Assembly (NCBI RefSeq): GCF_011682175.1 | Contig: NZ_WHJG01000003.1 | Span: forward strand, 186,001-250,000 | DNA from: Massilia frigida | GTDB lineage: Bacteria; Pseudomonadota; Gammaproteobacteria; Burkholderiales; Burkholderiaceae_D | DNA length: 64,000 bases | Direction of reading: 5' to 3' | Shown: positions 26,918 to 35,419 of the stretch, one piece after another | How the letters are laid out: every line of letters begins with the position of its first letter | Numbering within the stretch: position 1 is the first letter of the stretch | Notes under the pieces: model-generated | Told to the model about the DNA's origin: nothing | The model's input: only the letters and a program-made list of their open reading frames with translations | The model's database searches: none | Position numbers and translations under genes: made by a program

Positions 26918-27364
26918 ATGCTCAGTGCCACACTGAAACTGCTGCTCCGCGAAGTTTCCCAGATCGCCAGGCGCGGCCGCAATTCGCTACTCTCCCTGGC
27001 CCAGGAACGCCGCACAGCGCTGCGTCTGGACCGCCTGGCCGACCGCCTCGCGGGAATGGGAGTCAAAATCGACATCCTGCGCAAGCGCATGAACGAGGGC
27101 CGGCTCGACGAACCGCTCGACGCCGACGCCAGCCTGCGCGAAGCGCTGCGGGGACTCAAGGAAGATATCCGCACGGTGCGCTGCCAGCTGTCCGCCCTGA
27201 GCGGGCCGCGCAGCTCACCACGCTTGCAGCGCGCGTTCGCGCGCCTGGCGGCCATCGCGGAAAAAACCTACGCGGCCGCCGATAAACTTCAATGGGAAAT
27301 CGAAGCGCATGACCAGATGGGCAACGCGCAACAGGCGTCGGCCGGTACGCGCTTAAGCGCTTAA
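26918..27364 (+). CDS. Hypothetical helical protein, 148 aa
   Basis: No family is recognised. The protein is basic and almost entirely predicted helical, with heptad-like spacing (LDRLADRLAGMGVKIDILRKRM, LREALRGLKEDIRTVRCQL, RAFARLAAIAEKTYAAADKLQWEIEAH), suggesting a small coiled-coil or three-helix bundle. It starts at ATG 26918; GTG at 26909 is an alternative. It overlaps the 3' end of the convergent cobA by 12 bp. Confidence 0.6.
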   Translation: MLSATLKLLLREVSQIARRGRNSLLSLAQERRTALRLDRLADRLAGMGVKIDILRKRMNEGRLDEPLDADASLREALRGLKEDIRTVRCQLSALSGPRSSPRLQRAFARLAAIAEKTYAAADKLQWEIEAHDQMGNAQQASAGTRLSA

Positions 27365-28123
27365 CTGCGCGCCGTCTGGCAGCGCCTCGCTGCCTTGCCC
27401 GGTATCGATGGGCTGGCTGTCGCGCAGCCTCATGGCCTCGCCCAGCATCACCAGCACCGGGCCATGCGCCGGTCCGAGGCCGTGCGCCAGGGTCGCCAGG
27501 GTCAGGCGCATGATGCGCTGCTCCGGACGACTGCAATTCTCGATCACTACCACCGGCGTCTCCGGCCGGCGGCCCTGGTCCAGCAGGCGCCGGGCCGTCA
27601 CGATCGCCTCGCGCCCACCCATGTACTGCACCAGTGTGTCGGAATCGGGAACCACCGTCATGTCGCCATGCTCGGGCGCGGTGCTGGACGTGAAAAACGC
27701 CACGCTGCGCGCCACGCCACGCTTGGTCAGTGGCTGTTTGGTCGCCGCTGCTGCCGCCACCGCAGTGGTAATGCCAGGCACCACGTCGACCTCGATGCCG
27801 GCTTCTTCCAGCGCGCGCAGTTCTTCATCGGCGCGTCCGAACAGCATCGGATCGCCGCCTTTCAGGCGCACCACCAGCGCGTATTTGTGCGCGCTGTCGA
27901 CCAGCTGCTTGTTGATGAAGGCTTGCGCCGTCGACAATTGGCCGCAGCGTTTGCCGACCGCGATCTTCACCGCCTGCGGACACAGTGCCAGCATCTCGTC
28001 GGTTACCAAGGCATCGTGCAGCACCACGTCGGCCTGCGCCAACAGGCGCGCGCCGCGCAGGGTGATGAGATCCTGGGCGCCGGGGCCGGCGCCGATCAGA
28101 TAGACTTTTCCGAGTGCTGACAT
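27353..28123 (-). CDS. cobA: Uroporphyrinogen-III C-methyltransferase
   Basis: This 256-residue SUMT-type enzyme methylates uroporphyrinogen III twice with SAM to give precorrin-2, the precursor of siroheme. Family motifs are visible: VYLIGAGPGAQDLITLRG, VRLKGGDPMLFGRADEE, VPGITTAVAAAA, YMGG and VVVIENCSRPEQR. It is a stand-alone enzyme, not the CysG fusion. It lies 29 bp after cysN as the last gene of the sulfate operon, which explains its role: siroheme for CysI. The dehydrogenase step is not encoded nearby; cbiX at 17967 may supply the chelatase. Confidence 0.95.
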   Translation of the reverse strand: MSALGKVYLIGAGPGAQDLITLRGARLLAQADVVLHDALVTDEMLALCPQAVKIAVGKRCGQLSTAQAFINKQLVDSAHKYALVVRLKGGDPMLFGRADEELRALEEAGIEVDVVPGITTAVAAAAATKQPLTKRGVARSVAFFTSSTAPEHGDMTVVPDSDTLVQYMGGREAIVTARRLLDQGRRPETPVVVIENCSRPEQRIMRLTLATLAHGLGPAHGPVLVMLGEAMRLRDSQPIDTGQGSEALPDGAQLSA

Positions 28124-28152
28124 ACTGTGTTCCTTTTGCTGGCGTTGATGAC

Positions 28153-29490
28153 TTACGCGTCCAGCCGGATCATACCAGCGGCAACCGTCTGGTGCGTCAC
28201 TTCATCGATCAAAATGAAGGCGCCCGTTGCGCGGATGTCGGCATAGGCGTCGGCGGCCAGTGGCTGCTGCACGGTCACGCCGATGCGGGCGATGTCGTTC
28301 AGTTTCAGCCCGTCGGCCGCATGGCGCTGCTGGGTATTGATGTCGAGCAGGGTGTCGATGCCGGTGATCTTGGCCGAGGTCTGCTTGGTGCCATGCTTGA
28401 TCCAGTACCTGCGGCGCATGTCGAGCGGTTCGTCCGACATCCAGCACACGTCCGCCTTGAGCGTCTTGAGCAGCGTCGCTGGCTGGTCGGCGCCGGCCAG
28501 CAGGTCGCCGCGCGAGATGTCGAGATATTCATTGAGCAGCAGGGTGATCGACTGGCCCACGACGGCCGACTGGTGCGAGCCTTCCAGGGTGAGGATATCC
28601 TTGACGGTGGCGCTCTGGCCCGATGGCTGCACCACCAGCTTGTCGCCCACGCTGACCTTGCCCGCTTCGATGCGACCCATGTATCCACGGAAGTCATTCG
28701 CTTCGTGGCCGTTGTGGCGCGCCACCAGCTGGACCGGGAAGCGGAACGGCGCCGCGTGCGATTCGTCGTAGACTGACAGCGATTCGAGCAGCGAAATGAG
28801 GGTCGGACCCTGGTACCAGCCCATTTTTTCGCTCGGTTCGACCACGTTGTCGCCGGTCAGGGCCGACAGCGGAATCGGCGTGATGTCCTTCAGCCCCAGT
28901 GTCGCTGCGAACTCCTTGTACGCCTTGACGATGCGGTCGTACACGGACTGGTCGTAGTTCACCAGGTCCATCTTGTTGACGGCGACGACCACGTGCTCGA
29001 TCTGCAGCAGGTGGGCGATGGTCGAATGGCGCTTGGTCTGGATCAGCAGATCCACGCCGCCATCTTCGCGCAGCTTGACCTTGGAAACGTCGATCAAAAT
29101 GATCACCGCGTCGGCAGTCGAAGCGCCGGTGACCATGTTGCGGGTGTACTGCTCGTGGCCCGGGGTGTCGGCGATGATGAATTTGCGCTTGGGCGTGGCG
29201 AAGTAGCGGTAAGCCACGTCGATGGTGATGCCCTGTTCGCGTTCGGCTTCCAGGCCGTCGGTCAGCAGCGACAGGTCGACGGCGTCGCCCACGGTGCGCT
29301 TGTGCTTCGAGCGCGACATGGCATCCAGCTGGTCGGCGAAGATGCCTTTGCTGTCGAACAGCAGGCGCCCGATCAGGGTGCTTTTGCCATCGTCGACCGA
29401 GCCGGCGGTGATGAAACGCAGCAGACCCGATACCGCGTCCGGGCGTTCGCCATTTTGGCTTTTAGTAGTGGTGTCAATACGGGCGTTCAT
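28153..29490 (-). CDS. cysN: Sulfate adenylyltransferase subunit 1 (GTPase)
   Basis: This 445-residue EF-Tu-like GTPase drives ATP sulfurylase. GTP-binding motifs: GSVDDGKSTLIGRLL (P-loop), DTPGHEQYTRNM and NKMD. The length fits CysN alone, without a fused CysC kinase. The ATG at 29490 overlaps the cysD stop (TGATG). The frame is open upstream within cysD but without family similarity. It forms a heterodimer with CysD making APS from sulfate and ATP. Confidence 0.95.
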   Translation of the reverse strand: MNARIDTTTKSQNGERPDAVSGLLRFITAGSVDDGKSTLIGRLLFDSKGIFADQLDAMSRSKHKRTVGDAVDLSLLTDGLEAEREQGITIDVAYRYFATPKRKFIIADTPGHEQYTRNMVTGASTADAVIILIDVSKVKLREDGGVDLLIQTKRHSTIAHLLQIEHVVVAVNKMDLVNYDQSVYDRIVKAYKEFAATLGLKDITPIPLSALTGDNVVEPSEKMGWYQGPTLISLLESLSVYDESHAAPFRFPVQLVARHNGHEANDFRGYMGRIEAGKVSVGDKLVVQPSGQSATVKDILTLEGSHQSAVVGQSITLLLNEYLDISRGDLLAGADQPATLLKTLKADVCWMSDEPLDMRRRYWIKHGTKQTSAKITGIDTLLDINTQQRHAADGLKLNDIARIGVTVQQPLAADAYADIRATGAFILIDEVTHQTVAAGMIRLDA

Positions 29491-30428
29491 CAGAAGTATC
29501 CTGCTTTCTTGCGTTTTTCCATCGAGGCTTCGGAGGTCTGGTCGTCCATCCGGGTGGCGCCGCGTTCGGTGATCTGGGTAATGGCGGTTTCGGCGATGAT
29601 CGCTTCGACCGTCGATGCGTCCGACGAAACAGGGCAGGTGCACGAAATGTCGCCCACGGTGCGGAAACGCACCACCTGGGTTTCGACGGTCTCGCCTTCG
29701 CGCGCCGGCGTCAGGTCGGTCAGCGGCACCAGCAAGCCGTTGCGCGGAATGACCTGGCGCTCGTGCGCGAAGTAGATCGGCGGCAGCGCCAGTTTTTCGC
29801 GCTGGATGTAGAGCCATACATCGAGTTCGGTCCAGTTCGAGATCGGGAACACGCGCATGTTTTCGCCCGGGTGCACGCGGGTGTTATACAGGTCCCACAA
29901 TTCCGGGCGCTGCGCCTTGGGGTCCCACTGCCCGAATTCGTCGCGGAAGGAGAAGATGCGTTCCTTGGCGCGCGCCTTTTCTTCGTCGCGGCGGGCGCCA
30001 CCGATGCAGGCGTCGAATTTGTGTTCGGCGATCGTCTCCAGCAAGGTCACCGCCTGGGCCGCGTTGCGCGAGTCGGTCTGTGGATTACGCAGGCGCACGG
30101 TGCCGCGCTTGATCGAGTCTTCGACCGAACCGACGATCAGGCGTTCACCCAGTTCCGCCACGCGGGCGTCGCGGAAGGTGATCACTTCGGCGAAATTGTG
30201 GCCGGTGTCGATGTGCACCAGCGGGAACGGGAATTTACCCGGCCGGAAGGCTTTTTCGGCGAGGCGCAGCAGCACGACCGAGTCTTTTCCGCCCGAGAAC
30301 AGCAGGGCGGGGTTGGCGCATTCGGCGGCGACTTCGCGCAGGATGTGGATCGCTTCCGATTCGAGCGCATCCAGGTGGCGCGCGTTGACGTCGGTCAGCA
30401 CGCGCGGGGTATCGGTCAGTGTAGTCAT
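29490..30428 (-). CDS. cysD: Sulfate adenylyltransferase subunit 2
   Basis: This 312-residue adenylyltransferase of the PP-loop/PAPS-reductase fold makes APS. The PP-loop is FSGGKDSVVLL. Other family stretches are FPLVHIDTGHNFAEVI, FPISNWTELDVWLYI and RFRTVGDISCTCPV. It lies 46 bp downstream of cysH and is coupled to cysN. Confidence 0.96.
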   Translation of the reverse strand: MTTLTDTPRVLTDVNARHLDALESEAIHILREVAAECANPALLFSGGKDSVVLLRLAEKAFRPGKFPFPLVHIDTGHNFAEVITFRDARVAELGERLIVGSVEDSIKRGTVRLRNPQTDSRNAAQAVTLLETIAEHKFDACIGGARRDEEKARAKERIFSFRDEFGQWDPKAQRPELWDLYNTRVHPGENMRVFPISNWTELDVWLYIQREKLALPPIYFAHERQVIPRNGLLVPLTDLTPAREGETVETQVVRFRTVGDISCTCPVSSDASTVEAIIAETAITQITERGATRMDDQTSEASMEKRKKAGYF

Positions 30429-30474
30429 GGTGGCGAGGCCTATGTTTTCTTATGGTGGCGCGCAAGCAGGCGCT

Positions 30475-31191
30475 TTACGCAGCCACGGATTTAATGCGGA
30501 TCAGTTTACCATCGACCAGGTGCAGGCCGCATTCCTTGGAGTCCGGGTTTTCCCACCACCAGCGTCCGGCGCGTACGTCTTCACCCGGCTCCACGGCGCG
30601 CGTGCACGGTGCGCAGCCGATCGAGGGAAAGCCCTGGTCGTGCAGCGCGTTGTACGGCACGCCGTTGTCGCGGATGTAGTTCCACACATCGGTCTCCGAC
30701 CAGTCGGCCAGGGGATTGAACTTGACCATGCCGTGCGCGGCGTCGTCTTCCTGGATGTCGAGCTGCGCGCGCGTGCTCGATTGCGCGCGGCGCTGGCCCG
30801 TGACCCAGGCCTTGTTGCCGGCCAGGGCGCGTCCCAAGGGTTCGACCTTGCGGATGCGGCAGCACTCGCGCCGCATGTCCACGCTCTCGTAAAAGGCGTT
30901 CAGGCCGTGCTGCGACACGTAGGCGTCCACCGCATCCGGCTGCGGTTTGTACAGCGCGATGTCGTAGCCGTAGGTGTCCTTGACCTGGGCCAGCACCGCC
31001 AGCGTTTCCGGGTGCAGGCGGCCGGTTTCGAGCGAGAAGATCCCGATCGGCAGGTTCGCCTTGAGAATCAGATCGGTCAGGACCATGTCTTCGGCGGCCA
31101 GGCTGGAGGCGAACACCGCCGGCGAGTATTCGGCGGCGATGCGCTCCAAGGTGGCGCGGGTGCTGGCGACGAGGGCGGAGATATCGTTCAT
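30475..31191 (-). CDS. cysH: Adenylylsulfate (APS) reductase CysH
   Basis: This 238-residue protein reduces activated sulfate to sulfite using thioredoxin. It has paired cysteines in ECCRIRKVEPL and GCAPCTRAVEPGED. These ligate a [4Fe-4S] cluster and mark the APS-using bacterial type rather than the cluster-free enteric PAPS reductase. The C-terminal catalytic Cys is in KECGLH. No cysC kinase is in the operon, in agreement. ATG 31191 is chosen; an upstream in-frame ATG at 31248 lies inside the preceding gene. Confidence 0.94.
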   Translation of the reverse strand: MNDISALVASTRATLERIAAEYSPAVFASSLAAEDMVLTDLILKANLPIGIFSLETGRLHPETLAVLAQVKDTYGYDIALYKPQPDAVDAYVSQHGLNAFYESVDMRRECCRIRKVEPLGRALAGNKAWVTGQRRAQSSTRAQLDIQEDDAAHGMVKFNPLADWSETDVWNYIRDNGVPYNALHDQGFPSIGCAPCTRAVEPGEDVRAGRWWWENPDSKECGLHLVDGKLIRIKSVAA

Positions 31192-31198
31192 GTGTGCC

Positions 31199-31780
31199 TC
31201 AGATGCCGTAGCCGACGTCGGCGCTGTCGATGCGCACGTCGCGCTCATGGCGGCGGAACAGCGGCGCCTTGATGTCGACCGAGGCCTGGTACACCTCGGA
31301 GAAGTCGGTCAGGCCCTTGAGCGCGTCATGGATGTTGCGGTCCTGGCGCGTGGCAAAGGCGTCGAAGCCGCAGCGCTGCATCTGGAACAGCTGGTCGCGC
31401 AGCACGTCGCCGATGGCGCGCAGTTCGCCCTGGTAGTTCAGGCGCATGCGCAGGTTGAAGGCGGTCGAGTAGCCACGGCCATCGGTAAATTTGGGGAAGT
31501 CGATGGCGACCACCGCGAATTTGTCCAGATCGTCCTTGAGCGCTTCGGCGCGTTCGTCCGGCGCGAGCCACACGCCGATGTCGCTGCGCGCGGCCAGCGA
31601 GGCGCGCTGCGCCTGCCACACCGTCAGCGGGACGATGACTTTGCCTTGCGGGACCACGACCGTGTCGGGCGCGTCGGCGGCGCTGCCCGCCTCAGCGTCA
31701 AGCACGGCCAGGCGCAGCACGCTCCAGTCGTCGGCGACGACCGCGCGCTGTTTGATGATTTCCTTGTGTGACTCAAGCAT
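31199..31780 (-). CDS. DUF934 family protein of sulfate assimilation
   Basis: This is a 193-residue protein of the DUF934 family. The C-terminal conserved block is clear: FPKFTDGRGYSTAFNLRMRL, GELRAIGDVLRDQLFQMQRCGFDAF, and an ending about 40 residues later. Family members almost always sit between sulfite reductase and CysH genes in beta-proteobacteria. A partner role for CysI (electron donation or assembly) has been suggested but is not shown by the sequence. The start ATG overlaps the end of cysI by 8 bp; cysH begins 7 bp after its stop. Confidence 0.9.
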   Translation of the reverse strand: MLESHKEIIKQRAVVADDWSVLRLAVLDAEAGSAADAPDTVVVPQGKVIVPLTVWQAQRASLAARSDIGVWLAPDERAEALKDDLDKFAVVAIDFPKFTDGRGYSTAFNLRMRLNYQGELRAIGDVLRDQLFQMQRCGFDAFATRQDRNIHDALKGLTDFSEVYQASVDIKAPLFRRHERDVRIDSADVGYGI

Positions 31781-33461
31781 AGTGGTCTTCTCCAACCAGT
31801 TCGCCCGCCTTGATCGGCGTGGCATAGACATGTTCCTTGAACGGCGCCACGCCCAGGCGCTGGGCGGTGTCGACAAACCGTTCGTCTTCGTGGCGTTCGC
31901 GCACGTACACCTGCAGCAGGCGGTCGACCACTTCCGGCATTTGCAGCGCCGAGAACGACGGGCCGATGATCTTGCCGATGGCCGCGTTGTTCCCTTGCGC
32001 GCCGCCGATCGAGACCTGGTACCACTCGCTGCCATCCTTGTCGACTCCAAGCACGCCGATCGAGCCGACGTGGTGGTGGCCGCAGGCGTTGATGCAGCCC
32101 GAGATATTCAGTTCGATCTCGCCGATGTCGTGCTGGTAGTCGATGTCATCGAAGCGTTCGGCAATCGCGGCGGCAATCGGGATCGACTTGGCGTTGGCCA
32201 GCGAGCAGAAATCGCCACCCGGGCAGCAGATGATATCGGTCAAGAGGCCAATATTCGGCGTGGCCAGGCCGTGCGCCTTGGCTTCCTGCCACAGCGCGAA
32301 CAGGGCCGATTGCTTGACGTCCGCCAGCACCAGGTTCTGCTCGTGCGTGACGCGCAGTTCGCCGAAGCTGTAGCGGTCCGCCAGGTCGGCCACGAAGTCG
32401 ATCTGGGTCGCGGTGGCGTCGCCCGGCGGCACGCCGGTTTTTTTCAGCGACAGCAGCACCACGCTGTAGCCCGGCACCTTGTGCGCCTTGACGTTACGCG
32501 TGAGCCAATTGCCGAAGGCCTTGTTGTCGGCATGTTCCGCACGCAGGTCGATGTTCGGCAGCGTTTCGTAGGCTGGCGGCGTGAAGTAGGCCGCCACGCG
32601 CGCCATCTCTTCGTCGGTGAGGGTGGAGGCACTGTCTTTCAGGTCGACCCATTCTTCCTCGACCTGGCGTGTGAATTCCTCGACGCCCATGGCCTTGACC
32701 AGGATCTTGATGCGCGCCTTGTACTTGTTGTCGCGCCGGCCGTAGCTGTTATACACGCGCATGACCGCTTCGATATAGGTCAGCATGTGACGCCACGGCA
32801 GGAATTCGCGCACCACGCTGCCCAGGATCGGGGTGCGGCCCATGCCGCCGCCGACCATGACCTTGAAGCCGATCTCGCCATCGTCGTTGTGCACCACGGT
32901 CAGGCCGATGTCGTGCACCGCAATCGCGGCGCGGTCTTCCACGGCGCCGTTGATGGCGACCTTGAACTTGCGCGGCAGGGCGGCGAATTCGGGGTGGAAG
33001 GTGCTCCACTGGCGCAGCACTTCGGCGTAGGGGCGCGGATCGATGATTTCGTCCGCCGCCACGCCGGCGTATTCGTCGGAGGTGATGTTGCGGATGCAGT
33101 TGCCCGAGGTCTGGATGGCGTGCATCTCGACCGAGGCCAGGTCGCTGAGGATCTCGGGCGTCTGTTCGAGCTCGATCCAGTTGAACTGGATGTTCTGGCG
33201 GGTCGTGAAGTGGCCATAGCCGCGGTCGTACTTGCGGGCGATGTGGCCGAACATGCGCATCTGTGCCGAGGACAGCAGGCCGTACGGCACGGCGATGCGC
33301 AGCATGTAGGCGTGGCGCTGCATGTAAAGGCCATTTTGCAGGCGCAGCGGCAGGAATTCGGCTTCGGTCAGTTCATCGTTGAGACGGCGCTCCACCTGGC
33401 TGCGGTATTGCGCGATGCGTTCCCTGACGATGAGGTGGTCGTATTTGTCGTAACGGTACAT
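31773..33461 (-). CDS. cysI: Sulfite reductase hemoprotein (nitrite/sulfite reductase family)
   Basis: This 562-residue siroheme/[4Fe-4S] enzyme reduces sulfite to sulfide. It contains the two ferredoxin-like repeats, the siroheme-contact region FTTRQNIQFNWI and TSGNCIRN. Cluster cysteines lie in CCPGGDFCSLANAKS and ISGCINACGHHHVG. Position at the head of a sulfate operon makes sulfite the likely substrate over nitrite. No CysJ flavoprotein gene is adjacent, so the electron donor is probably ferredoxin or DUF934-related (inference). Confidence 0.93.
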   Translation of the reverse strand: MYRYDKYDHLIVRERIAQYRSQVERRLNDELTEAEFLPLRLQNGLYMQRHAYMLRIAVPYGLLSSAQMRMFGHIARKYDRGYGHFTTRQNIQFNWIELEQTPEILSDLASVEMHAIQTSGNCIRNITSDEYAGVAADEIIDPRPYAEVLRQWSTFHPEFAALPRKFKVAINGAVEDRAAIAVHDIGLTVVHNDDGEIGFKVMVGGGMGRTPILGSVVREFLPWRHMLTYIEAVMRVYNSYGRRDNKYKARIKILVKAMGVEEFTRQVEEEWVDLKDSASTLTDEEMARVAAYFTPPAYETLPNIDLRAEHADNKAFGNWLTRNVKAHKVPGYSVVLLSLKKTGVPPGDATATQIDFVADLADRYSFGELRVTHEQNLVLADVKQSALFALWQEAKAHGLATPNIGLLTDIICCPGGDFCSLANAKSIPIAAAIAERFDDIDYQHDIGEIELNISGCINACGHHHVGSIGVLGVDKDGSEWYQVSIGGAQGNNAAIGKIIGPSFSALQMPEVVDRLLQVYVRERHEDERFVDTAQRLGVAPFKEHVYATPIKAGELVGEDHYA

Positions 33462-33791
33462 ATGTCATCCTGATTTTTAGGAGACCTCGCAAAACCTGCT
33501 GCGCGGCGCAATTTTCGCCCTGCGATGCTCACCGTACCTTCGTACGGCTGCGCTTCTCTGACGAAACTTGCACCGCTCGCTACGGTTTTCGAGGTCCCCT
33601 CTTTTTGGGCTTCTTCGGGGGCAACTGCATGAGACTGTCCCCAAACTAGCCTCAATAGTAATAAACTCGTCCTTTATTCCAAAGGACTAAGAATTTATTT
33701 GCTTATATGCGTATCCGGCATAAGCATTCTTATAAAATGCTGGTTGATATTTATTTTGAGTATTTTTCCGGCCTGCGAGAGCAAAAAAGCA
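33462..33791. other. cysI-cysB divergent intergenic region with a structured repeat
   Basis: The 330 bp has two parts. 33480-33600 is GC-rich with imperfect inverted ends: GAGACCTCGCAAAACC at 33481-33496 and GGTTTTCGAGGTCCCC at 33584-33599. It also has an inner hairpin CCGTAC/GTACGG at 33532-33547. It looks like a dispersed palindromic element. 33640-33790 is AT-rich and should contain the promoters of cysB and cysI and any CysB sites. No gene is evident. Confidence 0.6.
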
Positions 33792-34733
33792 ATGAACCTC
33801 CATCAATTACGCTTCGTGCGCGAAGCCGTGCGGCAGAATTACAACCTGACCGATGCGGCCAAGGCCTTGTTTACGTCCCAGCCCGGGGTGTCGAAAGCGA
33901 TTATCGAGCTTGAAGAAGAGCTTGGTGTTGACATTTTCACCCGTCATGGCAAGCGCATCCGCGGCTTGACCGAGCCCGGCCGGCTGGTGCTGGAGTCCGT
34001 CGAGCTGATCATGCAAGAGATCGACAGCCTGAAACGCATCGGCAAGGAGTACGCGGCGCAGGATAGCGGCAGCTTCACCATTGCCACCACGCATACCCAG
34101 GCGCGCTATACCTTGCCCAGAGTGGTGCAAGCCTTCATGCTCAAGTACCCCAAGGTACGCTTGTCGTTGCTTCAGGGGAACCCGCGCCAGATCGCCGAGA
34201 TGGTCCAGCGCGACCAGGCCGACCTGGCCATCGCCACCGAATCGATTGCCGGCATTGACGGACTGATCACATTGCCTTGTTACCAATGGGAGCACATGGT
34301 GGTGGTGCCGCCCGACCATCCGCTGCTCAAATCCAAGGCGGTGTCGCTGGAAGAAATCGCCACCTACCCGCTGATCACCTACGATGGCGCCTTTGCCGGG
34401 CGCAGCAAGATCGACCACGCTTTCGGCCTGCGCGGACTGAAGCCGGACGTGCTGCTCGAAGCCATCGACGCCGATGTCATCAAAACCTATGTGGAACTTG
34501 GCATGGGAATTGGTATCATAGCGGGCATGGCCTTCGACGCCGAGCGCGACAAGAACCTGCGCGCCATTCCGGTGGGGCACCTGTTCGGCATGAATATTTC
34601 GCGCGTGGCCGTCAAGCAAGGCGCCTATCTGCGCAGCTATATCTATACCTTCATCGAATTGCTGGCGCCGACCCTGAACCGCAAGCTGGTCGAGTCGGCC
34701 ATGAGCGGCACCAAAGAAACCTACGAGCTGTAA
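33792..34733 (+). CDS. cysB: LysR-type regulator CysB
   Basis: This 313-residue LysR-type regulator has the CysB/Cbl N-terminus MNLHQLRFVREAVRQNYNLT. The winged helix TDAAKALFTSQPGVSKAIIE and a periplasmic-binding-like effector domain follow. The sulfate/O-acetylserine pocket region TTHTQARYTLP is conserved with CysB. It is divergent from the cysI-cobA operon that it very likely activates under sulfur limitation. The ATG at 33792 is the family start; a longer frame to 33699 lies in AT-rich promoter DNA. Cbl cannot be fully excluded. Confidence 0.93.
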   Translation: MNLHQLRFVREAVRQNYNLTDAAKALFTSQPGVSKAIIELEEELGVDIFTRHGKRIRGLTEPGRLVLESVELIMQEIDSLKRIGKEYAAQDSGSFTIATTHTQARYTLPRVVQAFMLKYPKVRLSLLQGNPRQIAEMVQRDQADLAIATESIAGIDGLITLPCYQWEHMVVVPPDHPLLKSKAVSLEEIATYPLITYDGAFAGRSKIDHAFGLRGLKPDVLLEAIDADVIKTYVELGMGIGIIAGMAFDAERDKNLRAIPVGHLFGMNISRVAVKQGAYLRSYIYTFIELLAPTLNRKLVESAMSGTKETYEL

Positions 34734-34767
34734 AGCATTTGCAGCAAGCACTCACGTCAAGAAAAAT

Positions 34768-35418
34768 ATGATCACCGAACAATCCGCACAGTTTTACGCC
34801 AAGAGCGCCTCCAACCACGACCGCATCTACGACCGGCCGGAACGCAAGGACGACCTGGCCGCCATGCGCGGCCACGTGGCCGAGACCCTGCGCGGCCACA
34901 CCGTGCTGGAACTGGCCTGCGGCACCGGTTACTGGACCGCCGTCATCGCCGGCACGGCCGACAAGGTCGTGGCCACCGATATCAATCCCGAAATGATCGC
35001 GCTGGGCAAGCTGCGCGCGCTGCCTGCCGACAAAGTGGAATTCACGGTGGCGGACGCCTGGAACCTGCCGGATGACATCGGCAGCTACACGGCCGTGTTC
35101 ATCGGCTTCTGGTGGTCGCACGTCAAGCGCGAAGAGCAGGAACGCTTCCTGGCGCAACTGCGCAGCAAGGTCGGCGACGACATGTTCATCGTCCTGCTGG
35201 ACGACGTCTACGTTGAAGGCAGCAGCGAAACCGTGGCCCGCACCGATATGGAAGGCAACACCTACCAGATCCGCATCGCGCCCGATGGCGAGCGCTACGA
35301 GATTCCCAAGACCTATCCATCCGACAGCGCGCTGCGCAAGAAGCTCGCTTCGTCTGTGCGCGAGATCAAGATCGTACGCCTGGAATACTACTGGCTGCTG
35401 ACCTGCCGCCTGAAGTAA
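34768..35418 (+). CDS. Class I SAM-dependent methyltransferase
   Basis: This 216-residue protein has the Rossmann methyltransferase core: motif I VLELACGTGYWT, motif II acidic VVATDINPEM, and VEFTVADAWNLP. The substrate is unknown. FIGFWWSHVKREEQERFL, after motif IV, is characteristic of a family of small bacterial methyltransferases. It lies 34 bp after cysB on the same strand, so may be co-transcribed. It converges with the MFS gene, the stops being 1 bp apart. Confidence 0.88.
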   Translation: MITEQSAQFYAKSASNHDRIYDRPERKDDLAAMRGHVAETLRGHTVLELACGTGYWTAVIAGTADKVVATDINPEMIALGKLRALPADKVEFTVADAWNLPDDIGSYTAVFIGFWWSHVKREEQERFLAQLRSKVGDDMFIVLLDDVYVEGSSETVARTDMEGNTYQIRIAPDGERYEIPKTYPSDSALRKKLASSVREIKIVRLEYYWLLTCRLK

Positions 35419-35419
35419 G

